Shown here: positions 1 to 4,888 of the stretch, piece by piece
Layout: each line of letters starts with the position of its first letter
How positions within the stretch are numbered: position 1 is the stretch's first letter
Source of the DNA: Candidatus Yonathbacteria bacterium RIFCSPHIGHO2_01_FULL_51_10
Lineage (GTDB): Bacteria; Patescibacteriota; Minisyncoccia; Phycocordibacterales; UBA1539_B
Direction of reading: 5' to 3'
Assembly (NCBI GenBank): GCA_001823505.1
Contig: MHUS01000002.1
Span: 22,483 to 31,220 of the forward strand
Length of the DNA: 8,738 bases
Position numbers and translations under genes: made by a program
Notes under the pieces: model-generated
The model's database searches: none
Told to the model about the DNA's origin: nothing
Seen by the model: the letters and a program-made list of their open reading frames with translations, nothing else

Positions 1-53
1 TATTTTTCAGCAAGGAGCCATGCACGATCGCGAGCTGTCACGGGGTGTTCCAT
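1..53 (-). CDS. possible start of a fourth redox-operon gene, cut by the window edge
   Basis: An ATG at 53-51 opens a frame that stays open for 17 codons to the left edge (reads MEHPVTARDRAWLLAEK). It begins 8 nt after the TAG stop of the DoxX-like gene and on the same strand, as expected for a further operon member. The composition looks protein-like, but the stretch is too short to assign a family. No clear Shine-Dalgarno precedes it. A short inverted repeat (TTCCAT-G-ATGGAA, 48-60) overlaps the start and could equally be a chance hairpin after the upstream gene. Treat this as a tentative partial gene. Confidence 0.35.
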   Translation of the reverse strand, partial: MEHPVTARDRAWLLAEK

Positions 54-61
54 GATGGAAG

Positions 62-1108
62 CTAGAGCACGGGCTCGCGGTGCCCGCGAGCAAAGAATCG
101 GCCCTCAAGAGAATACCGGTCATATCCGTGAGTAAAGAGCGCGATCACGATTCCAAAGAGTATCAGGTGCGGCCAGACCGCTTCGCCGAAGTAGAGAAGT
201 GAGAGGATGAGGAATGCTCCAAAAAAGAGACTTGCAAATCGTATCTCGATCCCAAGGAGAATGAGCATCCCGAGGAGTATCTCAAGGAGTGATGCTCCCA
301 ACACAAGAAAATCGGGACTGAAGTGGAAATAATCGGTGAGATTGTATTTTATGACGGTTTCAACAGCGAGGTTGTTATGGAGGACCTTGGCGTAGATCGA
401 TGCATAAATAAGAGAGATACCTGTACCGACGCGGAGTACCAGAAATGCGTATGGGGTGAAGGTGCGCTCCATGCGGGTATACCAGCGGTGGAATCGCGGG
501 ATAATACCATGACGGAGCCGACGAAGATCCTCGACTGATCCGCGGTGTGAGCCCAAGAAAAGTAGAATGATGATCTCTGCGAGATAATTTGCATACGTCA
601 GCATGTAGGTTTTGTCGGCAAAAAATGCCGCAGCAAAGAATACGAGCGCAGCGATAGCCGCTATACGAGTGTAGGCGCCGAGTGTGATCAAGGTTCCCAT
701 AATTGCAAGTGCAATTGACATCATGTCCGCGTAAGTTCCAAAAATAAGGTCAAGCTTGATCTCAGGCCCAAAAACCGCATGATTGTAGGCTCCGGCTACC
801 ATACTGAGACCAAATGCGATACGCGTGACGGCAAAGCCGTAGGGTTTTATGCGGATGAGGATCGGATCAAGCGCGCGTTCGATCGGCCGTGAAATAGAGA
901 AGAAGAAAATGGCGATAAGAAGGATAGAAACAAGCATTGCCCAGAAGGCGAACTGATTGAGGTTGTCCATGATGACCGTGAGAGGATCGAAGCCGGGGGT
1001 GGCGAGGGCGTTCGTTACCTCGCTGTGGTCAAGCACGTAGACCTCATGAGCAAAGGTCACTGAAGTAAAACCAAAGAACGATAATGCCGCGAAGACGTAT
1101 TTTTTCAT
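62..1108 (-). CDS. DoxX-like polytopic membrane protein with signal peptide
   Basis: This 348-aa protein begins with a cleavable-looking signal peptide (residues 1-20, ending TFA, then HEVYVL). About nine hydrophobic segments follow, near 53-71, 90-107, 127-144, 148-164, 173-187, 220-238, 266-286, 289-307 and 313-327. Two blocks look like repeated four-helix DoxX/MauE-like units: one begins at the TRIAFGLSMVAGAYNH stretch (95-110), the other at LVLRVGTGISLIYASIYAKVL (223 onward). DoxX-type proteins are small membrane subunits linked to quinone or thiol redox, as in thiosulfate:quinone oxidoreductase and the mycobacterial DoxX-SodA-SseA complex. Here the domain appears doubled and carries an exported N-terminus. 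It overlaps the DsbB-like gene by ATGA (1105-1108), so translation is probably coupled. The gene call is firm. The DoxX assignment is by pattern only, and another DoxX-like or unknown membrane family is possible. Confidence 0.75.
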   Translation of the reverse strand: MKKYVFAALSFFGFTSVTFAHEVYVLDHSEVTNALATPGFDPLTVIMDNLNQFAFWAMLVSILLIAIFFFSISRPIERALDPILIRIKPYGFAVTRIAFGLSMVAGAYNHAVFGPEIKLDLIFGTYADMMSIALAIMGTLITLGAYTRIAAIAALVFFAAAFFADKTYMLTYANYLAEIIILLFLGSHRGSVEDLRRLRHGIIPRFHRWYTRMERTFTPYAFLVLRVGTGISLIYASIYAKVLHNNLAVETVIKYNLTDYFHFSPDFLVLGASLLEILLGMLILLGIEIRFASLFFGAFLILSLLYFGEAVWPHLILFGIVIALFTHGYDRYSLEGRFFARGHREPVL

Positions 1109-1686
1109 GCTGCTGATTGATTGTTATTTTTTTCAAACATAATACGTGTCAATGAGAGTGCGATGAGTGAGAGGAATGCGGTGAGCGCCATCATTGATTC
1201 AGTAATGTAGCCGAATTCTACAAAATAGCGCTTGGAGCAGGCGAGGGTGAGGTCGGCAGAGCAGGGGATAAGCGGCGCCCCGCCCCACTGGAGATTGTAA
1301 TGGTAGAGTGCGACAATCACACCAAAAACAGAGAGTGTGATGAGATAGTACCCAATGTCACGTGTTTTACGAAAGAGTGCGACGATGACAATGAACGCCT
1401 GAGGATAGAGGAAGATGCGCTGGAACCAGCAGAGTTTGCACGGCTCAAAGCCGGCCACTTCGGAATAATAGAGCGTGGTGACGATACCTACAATGCCTAC
1501 AATAAGAGCAAGAGGCAACGCAAAGCGGCCGACCTTTTGGATCAGGGCACGGGCATATATTGATCGGACGGAGTCTTTTCGGGTAATTGCGACGATGAAC
1601 ACGAGTGTGAACACAACGAGCGCGATGTCGCTCGCGAGTGTTAAGAATCCCAATACATGGGTGAGGAGTGCGGTCGAAGGAGTCAT
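1105..1686 (-). CDS. dsbB: DsbB-like disulfide bond formation membrane protein
   Basis: This 193-aa integral membrane protein has the DsbB signature: an EPCKLCWFQR block (residues 81-90) with the C83-x-x-C86 pair next to a membrane helix, and a second extracytoplasmic pair, C142 and C150, in the loop after NLQWGGAPL. DsbB/BdbC proteins re-oxidise a DsbA- or thioredoxin-like partner and pass electrons to quinone. Hydrophobic segments lie near 10-35, 52-73, 90-104, 111-130 and 162-183. That is one more than the four of E. coli DsbB, the extra helix being N-terminal. It starts 3 nt after the thioredoxin-like gene stop and ends in a 4-nt overlap with the DoxX-like gene, so it sits in the middle of a redox operon. 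The family assignment is strong. The electron acceptor is unknown. Confidence 0.9.
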   Translation of the reverse strand: MTPSTALLTHVLGFLTLASDIALVVFTLVFIVAITRKDSVRSIYARALIQKVGRFALPLALIVGIVGIVTTLYYSEVAGFEPCKLCWFQRIFLYPQAFIVIVALFRKTRDIGYYLITLSVFGVIVALYHYNLQWGGAPLIPCSADLTLACSKRYFVEFGYITESMMALTAFLSLIALSLTRIMFEKNNNQSAA

Positions 1687-1689
1687 GGA

Positions 1690-2076
1690 TCAGGAACCGC
1701 TGGGGAGCGTACAGCTTGTTTTTTCTGCCAGGGTAGCAAGGGGTACTTCGCCCGAAAGGCGGCTGCCGTCTTTAAATTCCCATGTTGGGTAGCCGGTGAT
1801 CTTGTTGTCGATGCAGACCTGGAGCTGACCCTTGCCGTTGGCTGTGGAGCATTCAATATACGGGAGGAGCTTTACCGACTTACCGAACATCGCCTTTTGC
1901 GCTTGGCAATGAGGGCACCAGAAGGCGCCATAGAACTTGGCACCGCTGTCGGTGATACACTGCGCAAAGGTGTCGAGCTTGCCCGGGGTGCCACGATCCT
2001 TCCACCAGATCACCATGGGGATGCCGATGGCAAGGATAAGAATGACGCCCAAAATGATCTTTGTCTTAGTTTTCAT
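1690..2076 (-). CDS. membrane-anchored thioredoxin-like thiol oxidoreductase (VKOR-type Trx domain)
   Basis: This 128-aa protein has an N-terminal membrane anchor (residues 6-24, after a Lys-rich start) and one thioredoxin-like domain facing outward. The active site is FWCPHCQAQK, with C54-P-H-C57. GYPTW (95-99) supplies the cis-proline loop (P97). The order FYGAFWCPHC, then LPYIECS, then GYPTWEF and a C-terminal cysteine (C122) resembles the thioredoxin domain fused to bacterial VKOR proteins more than classical DsbA, which has a helical insertion absent here. Extra cysteines at C40, C76, C88 and C122 could form further disulfides. The likely role is the direct partner of the DsbB-like protein, encoded 3 nt downstream. 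The CPHC centre matches that of DsbA and suggests an oxidising function. The start has no Shine-Dalgarno and lies about 3 nt from a predicted transcription start. Confidence 0.88.
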   Translation of the reverse strand: MKTKTKIILGVILILAIGIPMVIWWKDRGTPGKLDTFAQCITDSGAKFYGAFWCPHCQAQKAMFGKSVKLLPYIECSTANGKGQLQVCIDNKITGYPTWEFKDGSRLSGEVPLATLAEKTSCTLPSGS

Positions 2077-2085
2077 ATGATTAGT

Positions 2086-2113
2086 ATCATAACATATTGG
2101 GAGTTTGTGAAAA
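2086..2113 (-). promoter_or_regulatory. candidate promoter of the redox operon, nearly leaderless
   Basis: Read on the minus strand, TATGAT (2091-2086) is preceded by TGT, an extended -10 signature. TTTTCA (2113-2108) is a 4/6 match to the -35 box with a 16-bp spacer. Transcription would start near 2079, only a few bases before the ATG at 2076, which fits the lack of a ribosome binding site there. It lies just downstream of the preceding gene's terminator. It is a sequence match only. Confidence 0.45.
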
Positions 2114-2130
2114 GGTGGAAGATAGGATAC

Positions 2131-2163
2131 AAAAAAGCCGCCGTTCTCTGGGAGAACGGCGGC
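2131..2163 (-). terminator. Rho-independent terminator of the 213-aa hypothetical gene
   Basis: Minus-strand transcripts contain a perfect 12-bp stem, GCCGCCGTTCTC paired with GAGAACGGCGGC (2163-2152 with 2148-2137), around a 3-nt loop. Six U (2136-2131) follow directly. It begins 17 nt after the TAA stop at 2181-2183. This is a textbook intrinsic terminator. It separates the hypothetical gene from the redox operon, so the latter needs its own promoter. Confidence 0.93.
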
Positions 2164-2180
2164 CGGCGGTCCTTGGCGGT

Positions 2181-2822
2181 TTAATGGAGGGTATGTTTCT
2201 GCTCATCCCGTGCTCTTTGCATGTCTGCAACTTGTGGCATAACCTCCAGTATCCCCACGACCATTCCCTGTGCAGCAGTAATTGCTTGGACGATAATATA
2301 GGCCAGAAGTACCAATTGCTCGGGTGTGGCATGGATTCCTGTCGTCAAGAATGCGAGCTCGAGCAGGTCAATTGGGCGCCCAAACTCGTCGTTTTTAATG
2401 AGTGCGTCAAAAAGCGGGATGCGATTTTTGTTTACCTTCATGACCGCATCAACAAAACTTTCTTGAATAGGGTTTCGTATGTCTACCGCTCGCGGCACCT
2501 TCTTGTAGTTATGGACGACCTCATCACCACCGCCCTTCTCTACAGAAATTCGTTCGGCGGTGAACCACTTTACAACATCATTGTCTCTGTCGCGTAACTC
2601 CCGGCCATTCCATGTGAATGGTCCGTAGTTAAGCGGACCTGTGTAGGGTTCTTCGTGAGTGATGATCCGAGAGATACAGATCTTTTCATTCTCTCGGCGC
2701 AAGACGACGAGGGTTACCGCCTCCTCTCCTTCATTTTTTCCGGCTACATGAATTGTATCGCCTGCCTCAAGTTCACGTACAAGCTTGTCGAACATTTCAT
2801 CGTGCTGCTTTGGTGTGTACAT
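2181..2822 (-). CDS. hypothetical protein, 213 aa, unrecognised family
   Basis: I do not recognise this protein. It is soluble-looking, with no signal peptide and no clear membrane segment. The N-terminal half (about 1-105) alternates short hydrophobic strands with charged turns (GDTIHVAGKN, EAVTLVVLRRE, KICISRIITHEEPYTG) and looks beta-rich. The C-terminal half (about 115-213) looks helical, with a hydrophobic stretch at about 165-195 (LLELAFLTTGIHATPEQLVL and onward) that could pack as a helical bundle or dimer interface. The gene is a closed monocistronic unit, with a near-consensus promoter, a GAGGAGG ribosome binding site 4 nt before the ATG and a strong terminator. That argues it is real and well expressed. 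Neighbours give no functional clue, since the flanking genes belong to separate units. Confidence 0.85.
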   Translation of the reverse strand: MYTPKQHDEMFDKLVRELEAGDTIHVAGKNEGEEAVTLVVLRRENEKICISRIITHEEPYTGPLNYGPFTWNGRELRDRDNDVVKWFTAERISVEKGGGDEVVHNYKKVPRAVDIRNPIQESFVDAVMKVNKNRIPLFDALIKNDEFGRPIDLLELAFLTTGIHATPEQLVLLAYIIVQAITAAQGMVVGILEVMPQVADMQRARDEQKHTLH

Positions 2823-2826
2823 AGTG

Positions 2827-2833
2827 CCTCCTC
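2827..2833 (-). promoter_or_regulatory. consensus Shine-Dalgarno for the 213-aa hypothetical gene
   Basis: GAGGAGG on the minus strand (2833-2827) sits 4 nt before the ATG at 2822-2820. It fixes the start codon. It is close to consensus and well placed, unlike the weak or absent sites before several other genes here. Confidence 0.8.
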
Positions 2834-2857
2834 GGGCAATTGGTTTGTCTGGGAAGT

Positions 2858-2886
2858 ACTATACATCAAATAATACTTTTTGTAAA
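2858..2886 (-). promoter_or_regulatory. strong sigma70-like promoter for the 213-aa hypothetical gene
   Basis: On the minus strand, TTTACA (2886-2881, 5/6) and TATAGT (2863-2858, 5/6) are separated by exactly 17 bp of AT-rich spacer. The predicted start is near 2851, giving a leader of about 28 nt that includes the GAGGAGG site. A short inverted repeat, AAGAC/GTCTT (2886-2901), abuts the -35 box and could be an operator, though it may be chance. Confidence 0.72.
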
Positions 2887-2907
2887 GACAACATGGTCTT
2901 CGCGTCT

Positions 2908-3591
2908 TTAGGTGAAAAACTGTGCCACCTCGTCTTCGGTGAGTGGACGGATTTGCCCTGGGGTGAGGCCTTGTGCGGTGACATGCCCGATGCGTACGCG
3001 TTTAAGCGAGTTGATGGTGTAGCCGAGCTCGCCTAACATGATGCGGATCTGGTGGTGCTTGCCTTCGTGGAGAATGATCTTGATGATGTGCGGGTCAATG
3101 ATCGTTGCCTCTGCGGGAAGAAGCACCCCGAGTGCATCGGTGCGCATTCCTTTTTTAAAAATAGTCGGTATATCGCGTTTGAGGGGCTCTCGTACGGTGA
3201 CGATGTATTCTTTTTCGTATCGGTCGTTGGTTCCCTGGATCCGTGTGGTGAGTCTGCCATCGTTGGTTAGGATGAGAAGCCCCTCTGATTCTTTGTCGAG
3301 CCGGCCGATAGGGAAGATGCCGCGATCTTGCCAGTCGGTAACGACACTGCGCTTGCCCTCGTGATCTTGCGTTGCAAGTCCGCGGGGTTTGTAGTAGGCG
3401 ATGTATTTGCGTGCAGTTTCTTTTTCAGTGCGATTTACCGTGACCTCGTCACTTTGTTGCACGAGCATCCCCGTCTCGGCTCGCGCGCCGTTGATGAGCA
3501 CTTTGCCCTGCGACACAAGGTCATCCGCCTCTCTCCGTGAGGCGAATCCTTTGTCCCGCAAGTATTTATTGATCCGAATGGGGTAGTTCAT
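2908..3591 (-). CDS. rluF: RluF-like 23S rRNA pseudouridine synthase (RsuA/RluB/E/F family)
   Basis: This 227-aa cytoplasmic enzyme isomerises a uridine in 23S rRNA. An N-terminal S4 RNA-binding domain (RINKYLRDKGFASRREAD, then VLINGARAETG) is followed by the catalytic domain with FPIGRLDKESEGLLILTND. The Asp of GRLDKES (residue 99 from the chosen start) is the invariant catalytic aspartate. EKEYIVTV, EGKHHQIRIM and the terminal PGQIRPLTEDEV are typical family blocks. The S4 region, RYEKEYIVTV and the C-terminus resemble E. coli RluF (U2604) more than RluB, but the exact target uridine cannot be settled by eye. An in-frame ATG at 3600 would add MEE. I prefer 3591 because GGGGAG lies 9 nt upstream of it, but touches the 3600 codon. 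Length is a little below E. coli RluF, which has a longer C-terminal tail. Confidence 0.92.
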   Translation of the reverse strand: MNYPIRINKYLRDKGFASRREADDLVSQGKVLINGARAETGMLVQQSDEVTVNRTEKETARKYIAYYKPRGLATQDHEGKRSVVTDWQDRGIFPIGRLDKESEGLLILTNDGRLTTRIQGTNDRYEKEYIVTVREPLKRDIPTIFKKGMRTDALGVLLPAEATIIDPHIIKIILHEGKHHQIRIMLGELGYTINSLKRVRIGHVTAQGLTPGQIRPLTEDEVAQFFT

Positions 3592-3600
3592 TTCTTCCAT

Positions 3601-3606
3601 CTCCCC
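3601..3606 (-). promoter_or_regulatory. ribosome binding site that decides the rluF start
   Basis: GGGGAG on the minus strand (3606-3601) is 9 nt before the ATG at 3591 but directly adjacent to an in-frame ATG at 3600. The spacing favours the inner start, MNYPIRINKYL. Confidence 0.6.
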
Positions 3607-3636
3607 ACCATACCGCAGATGTGGTGAATGGGGAAG

Positions 3637-3665
3637 ATTATCCGCACTCTGCTTTGACGTGAGTA
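3637..3665 (-). promoter_or_regulatory. candidate promoter for rluF
   Basis: On the minus strand, GATAAT (3642-3637, 5/6) has a weak TACTCA (3665-3660, 3/6) 17 bp upstream. The start would be near 3630, leaving a leader of about 39 nt. It overlaps the divergent plus-strand promoter, whose -35 lies in this spacer, so the two may compete for polymerase. Confidence 0.4.
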
Positions 3666-3683
3666 TGAGGGGGGGGGTACAAT
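3654..3683 (+). promoter_or_regulatory. plus-strand promoter with a G9 spacer, for the small membrane protein
   Basis: TTGACG (3654-3659, 5/6) and TACAAT (3678-3683, 5/6) are separated by 18 bp, one more than optimal. Half of that spacer is an uninterrupted run of nine G. The predicted start is near 3690, just ahead of the AT-rich membrane gene. Both boxes are good matches; the spacer composition is the unusual part. Confidence 0.6.
3669..3677. repeat. G9 homopolymer inside a promoter spacer
   Basis: Nine consecutive G directly precede the -10 box TACAAT. Tracts of this length are prone to slipped-strand mispairing and also to sequencing error. Loss of one G would give the optimal 17-bp spacer. 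The layout matches known phase-variable promoters such as Neisseria porA, where a poly-G run lies between the -35 and -10 boxes. Confidence 0.85.
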
Positions 3684-3748
3684 GAACTTGTTATTAATAA
3701 TTGATTACCATCCTTGGAAAATGTTGCGCGTGGTGCAATTTCTACTTT

Positions 3749-4135
3749 ATGAAAACAAAAAATTTTGATTTACTGCTGATCCTCGGTGTTTTTATGATTG
3801 CATCCTACATTTTGGTGACGCAGGCGGCGCTCAATCCTAATGTTAATCCCCAAACAGCCAAGATGGTAATAATAATTTCTTTTTCTTTATTTTTCCTCTT
3901 TTTATTTAGGGAAGTAAATAAAAGAAAAAAGCAGAATCTATTAACGTCAGGCTCAGTGCAAAAAAGTGAAGAAATAAAAAATCAATCTCGTCTGGCAAAG
4001 ATGCTAATTATTTTGGGAGTAGTTTCTGTATGTTTTTCGGTAGCCCTTATTTTTGTTGGATCGAGTTGGTGGAGTGAATTTATTGTTGGTATTTTCGCCA
4101 TCTTTAGTGGATACTTAATAAAACGAAACACCTAA
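3749..4135 (+). CDS. small AT-rich four-helix membrane protein, unrecognised
   Basis: This 128-aa protein has four hydrophobic segments, near residues 7-23, 38-53, 85-104 and 109-124. A hydrophilic Lys/Gln/Ser-rich loop (about 54-84) separates two helix pairs. With the usual positive-inside pattern (KTK at the start, REVNKRKK in the loop, KRN at the end) both termini and the loop are probably cytoplasmic. I recognise no family or catalytic motif. The gene is visibly more AT-rich than its neighbours, with long A and T runs and many AAA, TTT and ATT codons, which suggests recent acquisition. The start is uncertain. The frame is also open from a TTG at 3701 (16 more residues, starting 11 nt after the predicted transcript start), and neither start has a clear Shine-Dalgarno. 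I chose the ATG because the preceding residues look non-native (Cys/Trp-rich). Confidence 0.72.
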   Translation: MKTKNFDLLLILGVFMIASYILVTQAALNPNVNPQTAKMVIIISFSLFFLFLFREVNKRKKQNLLTSGSVQKSEEIKNQSRLAKMLIILGVVSVCFSVALIFVGSSWWSEFIVGIFAIFSGYLIKRNT

Positions 4136-4219
4136 ATCTAAAGGACCGTCCTTGCCGTAGAAAATTTATACTCCGCTTTTTTGTTTGGCTGCTCTGTGTA
4201 ATAAGCGTTATATAGCCCA

Positions 4220-4263
4220 CCCTATCATACAAAATAAGTCATGACTTATTTTGTATGATAGGG
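4220..4263. repeat. perfect 44-bp palindrome between convergent genes
   Basis: Two exact 22-bp arms meet with no spacer at 4241/4242. The left arm begins CCCTATCATACAAAATAAG and the right arm is its exact reverse complement. It lies 84 nt after the membrane gene and 10 nt before the toxin stop on the other strand, so both transcripts could form the hairpin. Neither side has the U-run of an intrinsic terminator, and the core is AT-rich. Options are a two-way transcript-end hairpin, a dimeric regulator site, or a small mobile repeat. The rest of 4136-4273 holds only a weak AAGGAC/GTCCTT dyad (4141-4153) and a T6 run (near 4178-4184). Confidence 0.95.
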
Positions 4264-4273
4264 AATAGAATGT

Positions 4274-4564
4274 CTAAGAATTCTCAACCCGCTTGTTCGA
4301 TATACCGTATACATTTGACCTATGCGCGATGACAAATATTTTTATCGTCTTTGACTCAACGCGAAAGATGACGCGGTAGTCACCGACGCGTAGTTTTCGA
4401 TAACCCTTGAGTGTGCTGCGGAGGGGGGTGCCGAACACTTCTGGACGGGAGGTGAGCTTGGCTTCAATGGCGCCCCGTATCTTTTCTCGCCATTCTCGGG
4501 AGAGTAGGGGAATGTCGTACGCCACCACTTGGCTATAGTAGACGACCTTATACACTACGCCCAT
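4274..4564 (-). CDS. RelE/ParE-family toxin of a type II toxin-antitoxin pair
   Basis: This 96-aa protein has the RelE/ParE fold pattern: an N-terminal strand (YKVVYY), two helices (about 17-40, with LSREWREKIRGAIEAKL), then the conserved PLRSTLKGYRKLRVGDYRVIFRV run and the C-terminal IKIFVIAHRSNVY. Family members cut ribosome-bound mRNA (RelE) or block gyrase (ParE). Candidate functional residues are R56, K57, R59, R64, R68, H81, R82 and Y86. The basic centre and HRxxVY tail lean towards a RelE-type mRNase, but this cannot be settled here. The ATG start overlaps the antitoxin end by 10 nt. A GTG four codons in, overlapping the antitoxin TAG, is an alternative start. Antitoxin-first order and overlap are standard for the class. 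Confidence 0.88.
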   Translation of the reverse strand: MGVVYKVVYYSQVVAYDIPLLSREWREKIRGAIEAKLTSRPEVFGTPLRSTLKGYRKLRVGDYRVIFRVESKTIKIFVIAHRSNVYGISNKRVENS

Positions 4565-4776
4565 GCTTTTTTATGTGATATGAATCGTGCGCCCTTTTTG
4601 TCGCGCGTTTGCGCAAGTTGCGCCCACGCCTGATCCTCCTCTATTTCAAGGGCAATACGAAGAAGCTCGGTTGCTTTGGTCGCTTGCGGGACGCGGTCGC
4701 GTTTGGCGACACTCGCGAGCATTTTCTCAAGGTCATGTTCCATGCTGATGTTGATACGTTTTTTAGTAGTTGACAT
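4555..4776 (-). CDS. ribbon-helix-helix antitoxin, partner of the RelE/ParE toxin
   Basis: This 73-aa protein has the RHH layout: a short basic strand (KKRINISM, 5-12) that would enter the DNA major groove as a dimer, helix A (about 14-25), a turn at DRVPQ, and helix B (about 32-47, KATELLRIALEIEED). The C-terminal tail (48-73, with WAQLAQ and a basic end) would wrap and neutralise the toxin. Proteins of this kind bind their own promoter, alone or with the toxin. The upstream region carries a fitting pair of 9-bp direct repeats (4807-4826). No Shine-Dalgarno precedes the ATG. I am fairly sure of the role from its order and overlap with the toxin gene; the exact antitoxin subfamily is not clear. 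Confidence 0.85.
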   Translation of the reverse strand: MSTTKKRINISMEHDLEKMLASVAKRDRVPQATKATELLRIALEIEEDQAWAQLAQTRDKKGARFISHKKAWA

Positions 4777-4806
4777 GACGGGTTGGGTTACACTGGCTAT
4801 GTTTGT

Positions 4807-4826
4807 AGTGTATCAAAAGTGTATCA
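4807..4826. repeat. direct repeat operator candidate for the antitoxin
   Basis: AGTGTATCA occurs twice (4807-4815 and 4818-4826) with AA between. The repeat period is 11 bp, about one helical turn, so two dimers could bind the same face of DNA. One copy overlaps the -10 box and the other lies in the spacer. Tandem short sites in the promoter are typical for ribbon-helix-helix autorepressors. Confidence 0.6.
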
Positions 4827-4836
4827 CCTGTGTCAA
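4807..4836 (-). promoter_or_regulatory. toxin-antitoxin promoter
   Basis: On the minus strand, a perfect TTGACA -35 (4836-4831) is followed after 18 bp by TACACT (4812-4807, 4/6). Transcription would start near 4800, about 24 nt before the antitoxin ATG. The spacer and -10 are covered by the direct repeats described separately, which suggests repression by promoter occlusion. Confidence 0.6.
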
Positions 4837-4888
4837 GCACCAGATCTCGTTTTGCACAAAAGTCGTTTATGTTTCCATCACGATGGGG

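Noticed and set aside
1657..2184. Open frame of 175 codons on the plus strand across the thioredoxin-like gene
   Set aside because: Antisense to a clear thioredoxin domain. It runs through the operon promoter and terminator and has no family features.
2097..2597. Open frame of 166 codons on the plus strand across the 213-aa gene
   Set aside because: It would start inside the terminator region. The minus-strand gene has promoter, SD and terminator, and this frame has none.
2883..2910. Inverted repeat TAAAGAC/GTCTTTA just after rluF, as a terminator
   Set aside because: The stem is 7 bp with a 14-nt loop and is followed by CAAAAAG rather than a U-run. It also overlaps the -35 of the next gene's promoter.
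4141..4153. AAGGAC-C-GTCCTT dyad after the AT-rich membrane gene, as a terminator
   Set aside because: The stem is short with a one-base centre, and the T6 run lies over 20 nt away, too far for an intrinsic terminator.
4242..4263. Promoter-like TATGAT inside each arm of the palindrome
   Set aside because: No -35 match at a workable distance on either strand, and no gene starts downstream of it.
4875..4886. CCATC/GATGG hairpin after the 68-aa gene
   Set aside because: The loop is only two bases, there is no U-run directly after it, and it overlaps the end region by chance.
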